Shown in pieces: positions 10,375 through 19,915 of a stretch of 33,208 nucleotides of DNA (its first letter is position 1; every line of letters starts with the position of its first letter). The DNA is from Gnetum montanum. Lineage: Eukaryota > Streptophyta > Gnetopsida > Gnetales > Gnetaceae. The notes under the pieces were generated by a model. The model ran no database searches, had not been told where the DNA came from, and saw nothing but the letters and a program-made list of their open reading frames with translations. Position numbers and translations under genes: made by a program. Location: contig MNCI01004158.1 of assembly GCA_015680685.1 (NCBI GenBank), forward strand, positions 231,533 to 264,740, written 5' to 3'.

Positions 10375-12707
10375 ACCAAACAAATCCAAGAATGGTTATA
10401 GGTTATGGACGGATGGCTGTACCTAGCATAGCTCTGGAGGGGTTGATTGTTTGCGTGCCCTTGCAGCATGGGTAATGGATCCAGCGGAAATATTGGGGTG
10501 AAAGACAAATTTAATTACACTATGATTTCATAGTCTGCTAATCGGCCATTAGCTCAGTTACGTACTACGCCATAGCTCAGCACTATTTCAAGCTATGATG
10601 TACACCTACGATTGCTTTAAAATAATCTCTACATCTTAGGCAGGCTTCGGCATCGTAGTTCACCATGTGAGAGTCTACTGTTCATCTTTTGACAGTTCTC
10701 CCTGAATTAAGGAAATCTCCTTCTAAAGAGAACTTTACGGACATGTGTCGGTCATAAACAGTAAAGATTAAGATTCTTATAGGACCCAACCGGATGGTCA
10801 GGTCTGGTCTGTGCCGCGTGCTACACTTTTGAAAATGCCTCCATCTTTGGCAGGTGCCAAACAATGACTGGGCTTGTGCCAACAATGCCACCGTCGGGTT
10901 TCCTGACGAATGCATTCAATCAATCACTGTCCAAAATTTTAGATTCATTCACACTCCAATACTTGAGAGTCGCTCATGGTCAACCATAGGCGGCACATCA
11001 CATATTAAATCTTCACATGTGCGGTCCGATTTTTGATGCTGCTTGTTTTCGTTTCAATTTCCGAAAGGTTGAGCTGAGGTGCCACACCTCCAATGAAAAA
11101 AGTCGACAAAAACAGAAGTTGCCTTTGCTATGGGTCCCAAATCCCGTTCTTCAATATACTTTTCCATGATTTTTCGTCGCCTTTTTAGGGGATGTATGTT
11201 TGTAGCAGGCAAAGGATTCGACTTCCATCACAGGATGGGCTCGTGACAAGCAACTACCCAGCGATGGTAATTGGTAAACCGGAACTTGTTTCAAACCCCA
11301 CCCAGTAATAATTCAGACATTTCGTTTCTGGATTCCCGAGTTCCCTGTGTTTCACAACATGGAAAAACTCCATACATCACGGAGCAATAGCATCAACAGA
11401 AAACCATACCAAAAACTAGGAAGATCAAAGAATGGTAGCGCGGCTAAAGAGAACTTCTAACTTTGTTGGCAAAGCCCTCGAACTTCTTTGTCAAAGCGAC
11501 AAGTCTGAGAGAGTTAGCCCCAATGGGTTATCTTAGAAAACAAAAATGTTAAAATGCGAGACATACAGAAATTTCTTGAAAACTACGACTTTGACTCAAA
11601 GTTTATTCTACCAAGAACAGCAAATTCTATGAGGAATAACAAAATTCCCAGTGAACTGAAGCTTTTCATACCTAGGCAACCGTGTAGACTTCTACATCTT
11701 CTGCGAAACTTGGTGACCTTTGAAGAGAAAAGTCAAGCAGACCAGCCATGTATATCCTACTATCATCAATTTGAGTATAAAGCACGCGGCACGGCGATCT
11801 AGGGCTCCTAGACAATTTCTAGGGATCCCTGCTCTCAAATTTCCAAGGCAGAAAGAGCCAAGGCGTTTGCAGAGCACATGGAATTATCACCAAACCTTCC
11901 GTTTAGAGAACAGGAACAGGACCACACGAACCCACGCCGTAACTAAAGGAAATGACACAGAAACCACCTGGAGCAGGGCAGTGTAAAAACACAAAATTTC
12001 CAAGTATCAAAGAACCATTATTCAAAAAGACCAACGACCGAGAACGACGGTGTAAAATACATAATTTAAACGAATAAATAGACACAAAACTCCACATCAG
12101 TTCGCTATAATCATCATTCAGAGCGTAGTCATATTCGCAAATTAGAAACGGCTTTTTCAGAACTGAAATCGCTAGGAATGAACAGAAGAAATGTAAAATG
12201 TTAATATCATCAGTCGGTGTACCCATTTCATTTCAAGTATTAGAATTTCAACACGACCAGAGATACCAACATCCAGAATGGAAACCATGTTTTAGTTTTA
12301 GAAAAAAATAAGGACCAAAAACCTGTTGCTTGTTTCTCTCCAAAACAATAATGCCATGAATGAAACTCAATGCTTTCCAGTCAGAAGATAGCTTATACAG
12401 AGCAACTATGAAATATATTACCGATGAACATAAAAGAAGGCTGTAATTCCCTGACAGAATAAATTCCAGAACATGAATCATGAAACATAGTAAAGATGAC
12501 AAATTTCACCTCTCTGACCTTGAAAGGTGTCAAAATTGAATGAAAAGAACGGGAGAAAAAAAACCCACTAGATAGAAATCTATTTGAGTCTCCATTAGAA
12601 GGAGCCCAAGAAACAGGTGAGAGAGGGAGGGGCTTCAGACTGTCGTTCACTAAGAGAAGTTAATGTAACAAGGCAACATAATCAAAAGTGTGGGCTTGGA
12701 TTATAGC
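10375..12707. other. Region downstream of UXS, including its unmapped 3' UTR
   Basis: The part next to 12707 must hold the UXS 3' UTR on the minus strand, but its end cannot be set from sequence. No AATAAA was found on that strand within the first kilobase, which is common for plant genes. Several minus-strand frames of 84-107 codons lie at 11903-12650. They overlap each other, match nothing I recognise, and are probably chance frames in UTR or spacer. The rest has near-random composition with no recognised gene. Confidence 0.35.
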
Positions 12708-14990
12708 CTAGTCATCTTTAAGGGCAGCGCTCTTGTTGGGAAGCTTTAAACTGGTTTCCTTCTGATCACCAAAGATCCTGCGGCTGAAATCTTCAACCAT
12801 CATTGGAAGACCCTCCCTTAACGAAATCTTGGGCTCCCACCCAAGCTTGTCCTTGGCCCTGGTGATATCAGGCTTCCTCTTGTGGGGATCATCAGCTGTG
12901 TTATCCTTGAATACAATTTTTGCATTAGGATCAATTGTCTGCTTAACAACCTGAAACATCCAAGTCAAAGAGTCTCAATACCATGCAGGGGTTTCTTTGG
13001 ACCAGGATAAAATAAGTAAATAACGCCTTAATGATCCAACAGAGAATTGAAGCATATTCAAAACTCAAGGTTCCGTTCAGTAGGTTGAAAATTTATTGCT
13101 GAAAAACCTTATTGAAATCTATGGTGGGCTATAAGATCAGGAAGATCCTCAATACCTCAGCCAATTCCAGCATGGTGAACTCGCCTGGATTGCCCAAGTT
13201 GAAGGGACCAACGTGTTCACCCTCCATCAACCGCATTAGACCCTCAACCTTTGATATTTTTGACAGACGAAAAATACAAATATCTTGTTAGTTGTCGAAT
13301 TTCAAACAATCCAAAACTGCGTAATCAACACCGTGATTTGAAGAGACGTCAAAATGCGTTCCATTACCAGATCGGAAACATATTGGAAACTTCTGGTTTG
13401 CTTTCCATCCCCGTAGACTGTCATGGGTTCCTTCCGTAAAGCCTGTTGCATGAACTACTCGTTAGCAATGATTAAGCAAATAGAACAATAAAAAGAATCA
13501 GCCGAGACGAGCATTTAGATGAAAATTTCAAACGGTTTGTTCACGTAAATCAGAACGATAATTGTCGTAAAAACAATAGAATGGTCACTCCATGACCGCC
13601 GTTGCAACTATCGCACAGATCTAAATTAAATGGAAAGAAAACGGAGATGAGTTACCTGGGCGACGAAATTGCTCACAACACGACCGTCATCAATGCACAT
13701 ACGCGGCCCATAGGTGTTGAAGATCCTGGCAATGCGAACCTGAAACAGAATTGACACAATTTCAAGTCCAAACCCACCTCCATACTCCCAAATAACATAT
13801 TACGCAAATCCAGAAATGCCCACAAACCTCCACATTGGCTCCTCTGTGGTAATCCATAGTCAGAGTTTCTGCAGTCCTCTTTCCTTCATCGTAGCAGCTC
13901 CGGACACCTAACGAACAGGTAAAACAAAGCTGAGTTACAGGAACAAATTGACAGCAAAAGATCACAAGATTCAAGGAAAAAACCTTTAAAAACAGACATT
14001 CGAAGGAAGAGCCGCATTAACATTATAAACAAAACCCATCAAACCTTCAAAGAAAAGAATATCTTACCAATTGGATTCACATTCCCCCAGTAGGTCTCAG
14101 TCTGGGGATGCTGCAGCGGATCTCCGTAGACCTCGCTGGTACTGGTCAACAAGAACCGGGCTCCAACCCGCTTGGCCAAACCCAACATATTCAGAGTACC
14201 CACAACATTGGTCTTGTGAACAATCCGTCAAGGATCCAAACACAAGAACCCCAAAATCCAGAAAACAGAAAAAGCCCAAAACCAAAAACACGCATACACA
14301 AAACGAATCAAAAACCCATCCAATCCAAACCTTCAAAAATTCAGCCCATAAAAGAAAAAAAAAGGATATGATAGTCTTGACAGGATTGTGCTTGTAATGC
14401 ACAGGCGAAGCAGGGCAAGCCAAATGATAGATCTGATCCACCTCAAGAAGCAGGGGCTCCACAACATCATGCCTAATGAGCTCAAATCTGGGATTCCCAA
14501 AATGATGCATAACATTCTCCTTCCTGCCCGTGAAGAAATTATCCACAACAATAACACTATCCCCGCGCTCGATCAGGCGGTCCACCAGGTGGCTGCCGAC
14601 GAAACCGGCTCCGCCGGTGACGACAACGCGCAGGGACTTGCGTTTCAGGCCGAGGGGGATCTTGCCGCCGGTTACCACACCGAATCCAGGCCGGTGCTGC
14701 AACTGATCTTCAATGCCGAATCTGTTGCCGGAGACGGCGACCGGCACGTCGCCGTAGCGCACCACATTCTGGAGTCCGGATCCGCCGGCGGTGCCGGCAT
14801 TGCTGCCGCCGTGAAGCACGAAAAACGTGGTCGCAATCACAATTCCGACGAACACAAAGAGCAGACGCTGCTCTTTCAGCAGATAATCGACCGGCCTCGC
14901 CCAGCGCTTCGGCTGCGGGTGCTTCGGCGAGTAATCCTGCGCCGCGGACACCTTCTCGGGACCCCTGTAGCTCAGTTTCGCCGAACCCAT
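12708..14990 (-). CDS. UXS: UDP-glucuronate decarboxylase (UDP-xylose synthase), membrane-anchored form, seven coding exons
   Basis: The enzyme converts UDP-glucuronate to UDP-xylose and CO2 with bound NAD+, supplying xylose for xylan and xyloglucan. Coding exons on the minus strand: 14990-14370, 14215-14068, 13907-13828, 13739-13656, 13442-13368, 13248-13156 and 12950-12708. They join in frame to 447 residues plus TAG, the usual length of plant type II UXS. Residues 43-59 ([17 protein letters not shown]) form one membrane anchor after a basic N-terminus, which indicates Golgi-lumen topology. [10 protein letters not shown] (125-134) is the Rossmann NAD loop, D150 ends the second strand, and YDEGK (Y262, K266) is the SDR catalytic pair. 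The C-terminus has [13 protein letters not shown] and [11 protein letters not shown] chose the ATG at 14990 (purine at -3, G at +4); an open frame reaches 12 bases further to a GTG, unlikely in a plant. Exon 1 is GC-rich compared with the flanks. The introns are 88-213 bases, short for a large genome. All residues expected for activity are present. Confidence 0.96.
14216..14369 (-). other. U12-type AT-AC intron (first intron of UXS)
   Basis: The 154-base intron begins ATATCCTTTT at 14369 and ends TTCAC at 14216. A perfect U12 branch-site consensus TCCTTGAC lies at 14234-14227, with the branch adenosine 12 bases before the intron end. Splicing here joins ...NPVKTI to [10 protein letters not shown], the sequence expected in UXS, with phase 0. 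No GT-AG pair near either edge gives the conserved protein. The minor spliceosome (U11/U12, U4atac/U6atac) removes such introns. The other five introns of the gene are GT-AG. Confidence 0.93.
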
Positions 14991-14991
14991 T

Positions 14992-15018
14992 TCAGCGGCC
15001 ACGAAACCCGCAGAGCAT
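14992..15018 (-). promoter_or_regulatory. Upstream ORF of eight codons in the UXS leader
   Basis: An ATG at 15018-15016 opens a frame of eight codons (MLCGFRGR) that ends in TGA at 14994-14992. One base separates that stop from the UXS ATG, in a different frame. If the 5' UTR covers this site, ribosomes would have to scan past it or reinitiate. Whether the transcript starts upstream of it cannot be seen. Confidence 0.55.
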
Positions 15019-15694
15019 TCACGATTCAGGATCCTCCACGATTCAGAGCCCGGCCTGTTTTCTTCTTATTCTCAGAACCTACGAGTAACAGCCAGATATA
15101 CACACAGCGCGACACAGGATTCGTCAGAGAAACAGAAACAAAAACAATGAAACATCACCTCTTCTGCCACTGCTGCTTCTGCGAGTTGGGAACAAAGAAT
15201 GGCTTTACAAATAAAAAACACAGTCCCCGTATCAGAAAAACAAGGGAGGGATGGAAGGGAAAGATACACACACACACACAGCGAAAACGGAATACGATTT
15301 TAAGAAACCGGACCGGCGCTACTTAAGGACGAAACTTGGCCTGAAAATCGCAGCCAAAGCGGCGGATTTGATAAATCCTGAACAAAAATAAATAAAAGGC
15401 GTTACCTTGAAATGATTCTCGCGTCGCTGCTGCGACCGTTTTTGCTTGTCCCGTCTGCCAACAACACCTCCCGGACTTGAGGCACACGATCTTGCCACAA
15501 TTTATTGTGGGCAAGTGCATCCGCTAGCGATATCAGTCCCGTAAAAACTGCGAGGGTTTGAGCCAGGGCAAGGTGGCCGAGATGTTAAACGGCCGCCAAG
15601 ACTGCTCTCCCTCGCTAAGCTTTCATTTCCGTTTTATGCGAATTTTTCATCATCACATGTGGCACTGCATGACACCTGGAAATAAACAAACCTT
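15019..15694 (-). promoter_or_regulatory. Presumed UXS 5' UTR and proximal promoter
   Basis: This lies directly upstream of UXS. It contains a 7-8 unit AC/GT dinucleotide run (15266-15280), a repeated CACGATTCAG (15020-15029 and 15037-15046) and moderately high GC. No convincing TATA box or transcription start was fixed. A 5' UTR intron, frequent in plant genes, is possible but not shown. The overlapping plus-strand frame of about 300 codons across exon 1 and this region (14388-15326) is a shadow of GC-rich coding sequence. Confidence 0.5.
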
Positions 15695-15698
15695 TGTT

Positions 15699-16075
15699 CA
15701 AATGCTTGTCTGGTGACGGTGATGAAAAGTATCAAATAAAAATTTAAAAAAATTTATCGTTCGGGAGCCTCGATACTCATTCCTTTCCACAGAGCTTCGA
15801 ATTTGAACGACAAGACTCGATGGACAAACCCCTTTAAAAGAAAATAAAATATCTATCGTAAAATGCTTGTTCGGTGACGGGCTGATTCGGTGTCAAATAA
15901 TTTCCTCGACAGCATTGATACCTGTTCTTCCATCAAGGTCGGTGGATGGATGAACGTCACGAAGTTTGAACCCACATCATTTTACTTGAAAAACGAATAC
16001 CTTAAAAAATGAAATAAAATAAAATCTTTGGTGAAACGCTTGTTCGGTGATGGGTTATCTGGTGTAAGAAGAAGA
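15699..16075. repeat. Diverged tandem repeats of about 160-170 bp upstream of UXS
   Basis: Three unit starts are seen: AAATGCTTGTCTGGTGACGG (near 15700), AAATGCTTGTTCGGTGACGG (15861) and GAAACGCTTGTTCGGTGATG (16032). Units one and two share further blocks in order: GTATCAAATAA / GTGTCAAATAA, CCTCGA followed by GATAC, a GAA(G)TTTGAAC block, and an AAAATAAAAT-rich end. Unit three is cut after about 45 bases. Overall divergence is high, so this is an old duplication. Confidence 0.65.
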
Positions 16076-16759
16076 GGTTGTTGCGCCGGTAATTTGGCGG
16101 GTTAAGTGTCCGCGTTGATTCAAATCAAAGGGAAAGGAAATTTGCAATTGCAATTACAATAGTAACGTATGAGCCAACAAACTTGACTGCCAAGCTTGTT
16201 GGTGTCCCAATTGGACAGGTATTTATGATTAGGAAATGACTTTGATTTGTGGTTGTGGTGGGCCCCTCTGCTGTGAATTCCTCGAAAGTTGCTGCTATTG
16301 CGAGGATTCACAGTTTTTAATTCACATCAAGGGCACACCAGATTTGATGTTTCCCATAATTCCCTTTCCATTCAAACATGTTTGCTTGCATTGATAACAA
16401 AAATACGTGGCAGGAAACGGTGTTCTTGTGTAGTAACCCGGGTCTTGGAAGATATTTAAGAAAGAAATATGCTTTTTTTGGGAAGCAAGTTTGATGATTA
16501 AGGGTATGTGATAAATCTCTTTGTGTATTTATAAGGCGACGTGAACAAGTGTACATACCTTCAAATATGTTTTTTGATTAAGAAGCATCTTGAAAGTTCA
16601 CGCAATATTTGTAAGTAAAAGCTTGTTAATTTAGCATCTTATATTCCTTTATGGGACATTCAATGTATTGTATTGCCCATATTTCTTTCTAGGTATACTT
16701 ATAACTAAATTATTTTAAATTTTAATTCTATCTCATATTTTTTAAAACTTTTAGAGTCA
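16076..16759. other. Spacer, no gene recognised
   Basis: Two short minus-strand frames (16120-16311 and 16317-16556) carry no recognisable domain. Composition becomes AT-rich toward the right. Nothing else is supported. Confidence 0.35.
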
Positions 16760-16764
16760 AATTG

Positions 16765-16825
16765 TTTTAGATTCTAACATCATAACTTGGAATTTCTAAA
16801 TCAAGAGTCTTACCACTAGGTTAAC
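16765..16825 (-). repeat. tRNA-derived SINE-like fragment, family I
   Basis: On the minus strand CCTAGTGGTAAGACTCTTGA (A-box region, near 16820) is followed by TCCAAGTTATGATGTTAGAATCT (B-box region, near 16790-16769). The order and wording match the copy at 2722-2655. The B-box is worn compared with GGTTCGANTCC. Low copy quality leaves open a tRNA pseudogene or chance. Confidence 0.35.
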
Positions 16826-17031
16826 AAAAAAATAAAATAACCACCTGTGTTAGATTAACATACATTCTAGGGGCAAGTTGGGGGGTGTGGGAGGTGTTAA
16901 AGAATGACTATAAGTACATTCCAAGACATCTAGCCAACATGATACTTTACAAGAACGAGGAATCATCATCCAAAGGCTCAATACTCATCCCACCAAAGAG
17001 AGGTTTTGGGAAGTTGCAACCTTACAATAAT

Positions 17032-17118
17032 ATTGCCTTAAGTGTAACTCAAACTAACAACCTCTTGCCTAACAAGATAATCAATTAACCACTTGAATCA
17101 CCTATCATTTGCAATTAG
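17032..17118 (-). repeat. tRNA-derived SINE-like fragment, family II
   Basis: On the minus strand it reads TGATTCAAGTGGTTAA, then TTATCTTGTTAGGCAAGAGG, then AGTTTGAGTTACACTTAAG. The first block is A-box-like and the last B-box-like. A closely similar unit lies near 19.9 kb in the same orientation. Similarity between the two sites extends roughly 80 bases further to their left, so the repeat is longer than the tRNA-like head. Confidence 0.45.
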
Positions 17119-17819
17119 CATGCTTATTGCTCTACAATTGGCATTCTTAATATTGCTTCTTCTTTTTTTCTTTTTTCTTTTTGAAGGGAACATCACACAC
17201 CAAAACGAATATTTATAATCCAAAGTACATCACCTACTTAACATAGTAAAACACACCAAAAACAATATGGAAAGGAAAACTTTCCAATTCTATGGATATC
17301 AACTTAGATGTATAATTTTATAATTGATATTTTAAAACATCAAAAGAGGAAAATTAATTATTAGTATGGAGGATAGTCCCATTCTAACATTTACATGATT
17401 TTCAACATTTGTGCTTAAAGTTAACATAGTAAAAAAAAAAAAAGTTGTGGCGAAATATTAACTTTTGTAGGAAAGCTAGATCTAATACAAACTCTCGTCA
17501 TTTATTGGCTATCTTGATTAACGCACCACATAATGTTGACCTTGCATTAAGATTCTTTGCCATCAAGTATAACTTGACTGTCAACATTAGTTTTAACCTT
17601 TGAGTTAACATTATTCTTATTAAATAAGAATAGATTTGCCTTATAAACTATCTATCCAAACTTATCTTCTTTGCATCAAATAAAAATATTCATATAAGCT
17701 TCTATCTTCTTTACATTAACTTGAATTTCTATATCTTCAATTTCATATTGTTTTTTTTTTCTATCTTAATCTTCAACACATTTTTCTCATAGCATCTTTT
17801 TCCTTGAGCAAAAAAAAGG
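17119..17819. other. AT-rich stretch, possibly decayed copia pol, no readable gene
   Basis: It lies downstream (minus orientation) of a copia-type zinc knuckle and could hold remains of protease or integrase. I could not read any diagnostic pol motif. There are poly(T) and poly(A) runs near 17160 and 17430. Confidence 0.3.
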
Positions 17820-17861
17820 ACAAAAATTATACCAATGTCCTTTAGGATGACAGAAGTTACA
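17820..17861 (-). pseudogene. Zinc-knuckle remnant of a Ty1/copia-like gag
   Basis: The minus strand encodes CNFCHPKGHWYNFC, which fits C-X2-C-X4-H-X4-C with the usual G-H pair of retroviral and copia gag nucleocapsid knuckles. The surrounding frame is broken. Flanking sequence (17886-18043) may be upstream gag, interrupted at 18043 by the solo LTR. A copia element is the best guess because the motif is of the single-knuckle type; a gypsy gag cannot be excluded. Confidence 0.5.
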
Positions 17862-18069
17862 AGAATTACAAAGATTATAATGTAATCAGCTAAGTGTAAG
17901 TCTTCCTAGAAACTCGCAATACCAACTCTTTTTTGCAATTAAGAAAATTGATTCAATAATAAAACGTCTATGAGAACCAAATGGTGTGAAAATAGATTTC
18001 ATATGCTTAATAGGATTAAGAAGGCTAAAAATTTGTTGCTCATTGATGAGACATGATTTGCATAGGCCA

Positions 18070-18141
18070 CGATATCGCGTACGCGATATCGCGTCCACCA
18101 CGATATCGCATCCCCCGTGATATTGCGTACGCGATATCGCA
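18070..18141. promoter_or_regulatory. Palindrome cluster in the U3 of the solo LTR
   Basis: Four GATATC cores occur at 18071, 18085, 18102 and 18133. Positions 18070-18091 form a perfect 22-base palindrome centred on CGTACG, and 18116-18141 is a near copy (one GATATT variant). The cluster ends about 15 bases before the TATA box. Regularly placed palindromes just upstream of TATA would suit dimeric DNA-binding proteins; this is inference. Confidence 0.75.
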
Positions 18142-18156
18142 GTCCGCCGCCATATC

Positions 18157-18164
18157 TATAAATA
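18157..18164 (+). promoter_or_regulatory. TATA box of the solo LTR
   Basis: TATAAATA lies 113 bases inside the LTR, directly after the palindrome cluster. The same TATAAATA is found in the other LTRs of the family that keep U3. Confidence 0.75.
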
Positions 18165-18331
18165 AGACGCGGCTCTCCCTTGTTAGGGATCCCAGTTTTA
18201 GAGTAGCGAAGCTCTGGCAGGTTGATCCCCCCAGAGTTAGATTTTTTCCCATGTCTGCCCGCAGTGTGGTGAATGTAATTGTACGGTGTCTTTATTCGAG
18301 TGTGCCGTACTTGGACACGCACATGACTAGC

Positions 18332-18337
18332 AATAAA
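18332..18337 (+). terminator. Polyadenylation signal of the LTR
   Basis: AATAAA stands in a block (CAATAAAGATCAAGATTACTT) that is conserved, in the appropriate orientation, in the element 1 LTR and more loosely in the LTRs at 20.4-22.2 kb. It marks the R region. Confidence 0.65.
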
Positions 18338-18486
18338 GATCAAGATTACTTCATCATTGCAGCATTCACTTTGTCATTTATTTATTTGTTATTTATTTAA
18401 TGTTATTTACTATTTTATCTCTCTCATCCTTAAACTCCTAGAACGCGGAATGAGTACGACTTGATTACTAGCATTTAAGTGTGACT

Positions 18487-18606
18487 GCTTGGTAGCCCAG
18501 TGGTGTAGCTAGGATCTACGCTTGGTAACCCAATGGCATATTTGGGATCTACGCTTGGTAATCCCAGTGGCGTACCTAGCATCTACGCTTGGTAGTCCTA
18601 GTGGTA
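18487..18606. repeat. Tandem 33-34 bp units inside U5 of the solo LTR
   Basis: Units begin GCTTGGTA at 18487, 18520, 18553 and 18587. The first three end in ATCTAC and contain CC(A)AGTGG or CCAATGG; the fourth is partial. The other LTRs here hold only one to one and a half units at this place, so the array has expanded in this copy. Confidence 0.85.
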
Positions 18607-18955
18607 ATCGTGCATGAGGTCCAAGATGTGTACAGTTGATCAAGGAATCGGTTGCTCGTCGCACGTAGGCTAGATTAGATTTTCTTACCCTTTTCCTCCT
18701 AGCTTAGATTAGTTAATATTATTTTCCACTACCTTCAGGAGTAGCATAGATTAGGAAACACATCATACACCTCATCTGAACTAAACCATACGTGACAAAT
18801 GCAATACTAGTCCAGGTGGGAAGACAGCGAACTACGACCTAAGGATAACTATCTAGGTGCCACAACTAGTCCATTTGTGGAGTTCGACCGGATCGTGCGT
18901 GTGACGCTCGTTTCATATGGTTGAGTGTAGGGGTACCTCACCACTCATCACTCAT

Positions 18956-19829
18956 CTTTGTAAAAAATTAATTAAAGATTAAATTAACCTATATCTAGAG
19001 CACACAGTACCATCAAAGCATTATCTAGCTTAACAAGTAGGAAAAAAATGAGAATAGGACTTGACATAAATAACTTGAATGTTATACTTCCCCAAAATTT
19101 GAATGAACACATATTATGATGTAAGATCAACAACAAATGACTGATATATATCATTAGGAAGAACAAAATCAAGCATCTTATTTATATCAATATCATTAGA
19201 AGAAGGCATCACAAATTTCTATTCATCAACTTGTAAAACTGCATTATGCAAAGCAATAGAAAATTTCACATCAATAGAAAAGCATGAGTTTTAGCATCTG
19301 TAGAAGAAGTTGGTAGTAATGTAGAATCCCCATAGAAGAATGATAATTTTTGAGAAATTAGATCTATTGACAAAACCTTAGCTTGAAACAGAGAAAGAAA
19401 AAAGTATCATTGATAATGGATCTTAAGATTACATTTTTACGTAAGTTCTATGTAAGTATCATGTTAGCTATATTTGGAGGGGTGTCAAAACCTAAAATAA
19501 TTTGACTTAGGTACCTTCCAAGACATATATCCAACATTAGCATAGGCTAATTGATTAGCTCATATTACTTTATACCCAAAGATATTGGATTAAAAAAAAA
19601 CCTGGTACCTAATGTGTATTCAGTGGTAAGTTTGTGATGCACCTTGAATTGTTTTTGCTCATTAATTTTTTTGGGTCCTACACCAAAATCCTAGTACCTA
19701 TACCATATCAACACTAGCTTGGAGGCGTTGTTGCAAGTATCTAAAATTACCCTACCCTCAAAAAAAAAAAAGACATATACCCAAACATGATATGTATTAA
19801 AAAGAATTACAAAGAAATATAATAATGTC
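18956..19829. other. AT-rich debris, probably old retrotransposon, no readable gene
   Basis: The sequence continues what the solo LTR interrupted. Minus-strand frames are short and full of Ile, Leu and Phe. No diagnostic motif could be read. A poly(A) run lies near 19758-19770. Confidence 0.3.
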
Positions 19830-19915
19830 TTAAGTGTAAATTGAACTAGTAATCTCTTGCCTAATAAGATAACAAGTTAAGCACTTAAACCACTTATCAT
19901 TAGCTATTGGGATAT
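19830..19915 (-). repeat. tRNA-derived SINE-like fragment, family II
   Basis: On the minus strand it reads TGGTTTAAGTGC (fits the A-box pattern TRGYNNARNNG), then TTATCTTATTAGGCAAGAG, then TAGTTCAATTTACACTTAAG (B-box-like). It matches the copy at 17032-17118 over most of its length in the same orientation. Confidence 0.45.

Larger units (their letters stand above)
18044..18950 (+). repeat. Solo LTR, 907 bp, flanked by CTCAT duplications
   Basis: The ends are TGATGAG (18044-18050) and CTCATCA (18944-18950), a 7-base terminal inverted repeat with TG...CA. CTCAT occurs immediately before (18039-18043) and after (18951-18955), a 5-bp target-site duplication. No primer site or internal sequence follows, so this is a solo LTR left by LTR-LTR recombination. 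It belongs to the same family as the LTR of element 1: both share the AATAAAGATCAAGATTACTTC block and the CATACGTGAC...TAGTCCAGGTGGGAAGACAGC block. It appears to sit inside copia-like debris. Confidence 0.93.

Noticed and set aside
11903-12650. Three minus-strand frames of 84-107 codons after UXS
   Set aside because: They overlap in different frames, lack motifs and lie in presumed 3' UTR or spacer.
14097-14369. UXS exon 1 read straight through into a 301-residue protein
   Set aside because: The text after KTI is Phe-rich and unrelated to UXS, then runs out of frame through the next exon. Splicing at the AT-AC sites restores the family sequence.
14991-15002. UXS starting four codons upstream at a GTG
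   Set aside because: Plant nuclear genes almost always start at ATG. The ATG at 14990-14988 has a purine at -3 and G at +4, and gives the normal UXS length.
14388-15326. 312-codon plus-strand frame opposite UXS exon 1
   Set aside because: It is antisense to a conserved coding exon of high GC, where long shadow frames are expected, and its translation resembles no family.
15574-15584. A-box-like TGGCCGAGATG followed by TTAA, as in tRNA-Leu or tRNA-Ser
   Set aside because: No B-box, T-arm or acceptor stem follows within the expected distance, so it is not called a tRNA.
18053-18400. Frames of about 115 codons on both strands over the GATATC palindromes
   Set aside because: Palindromic sequence yields mirrored frames on both strands. 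The stretch is U3/R of an LTR with TATA and polyadenylation signals.
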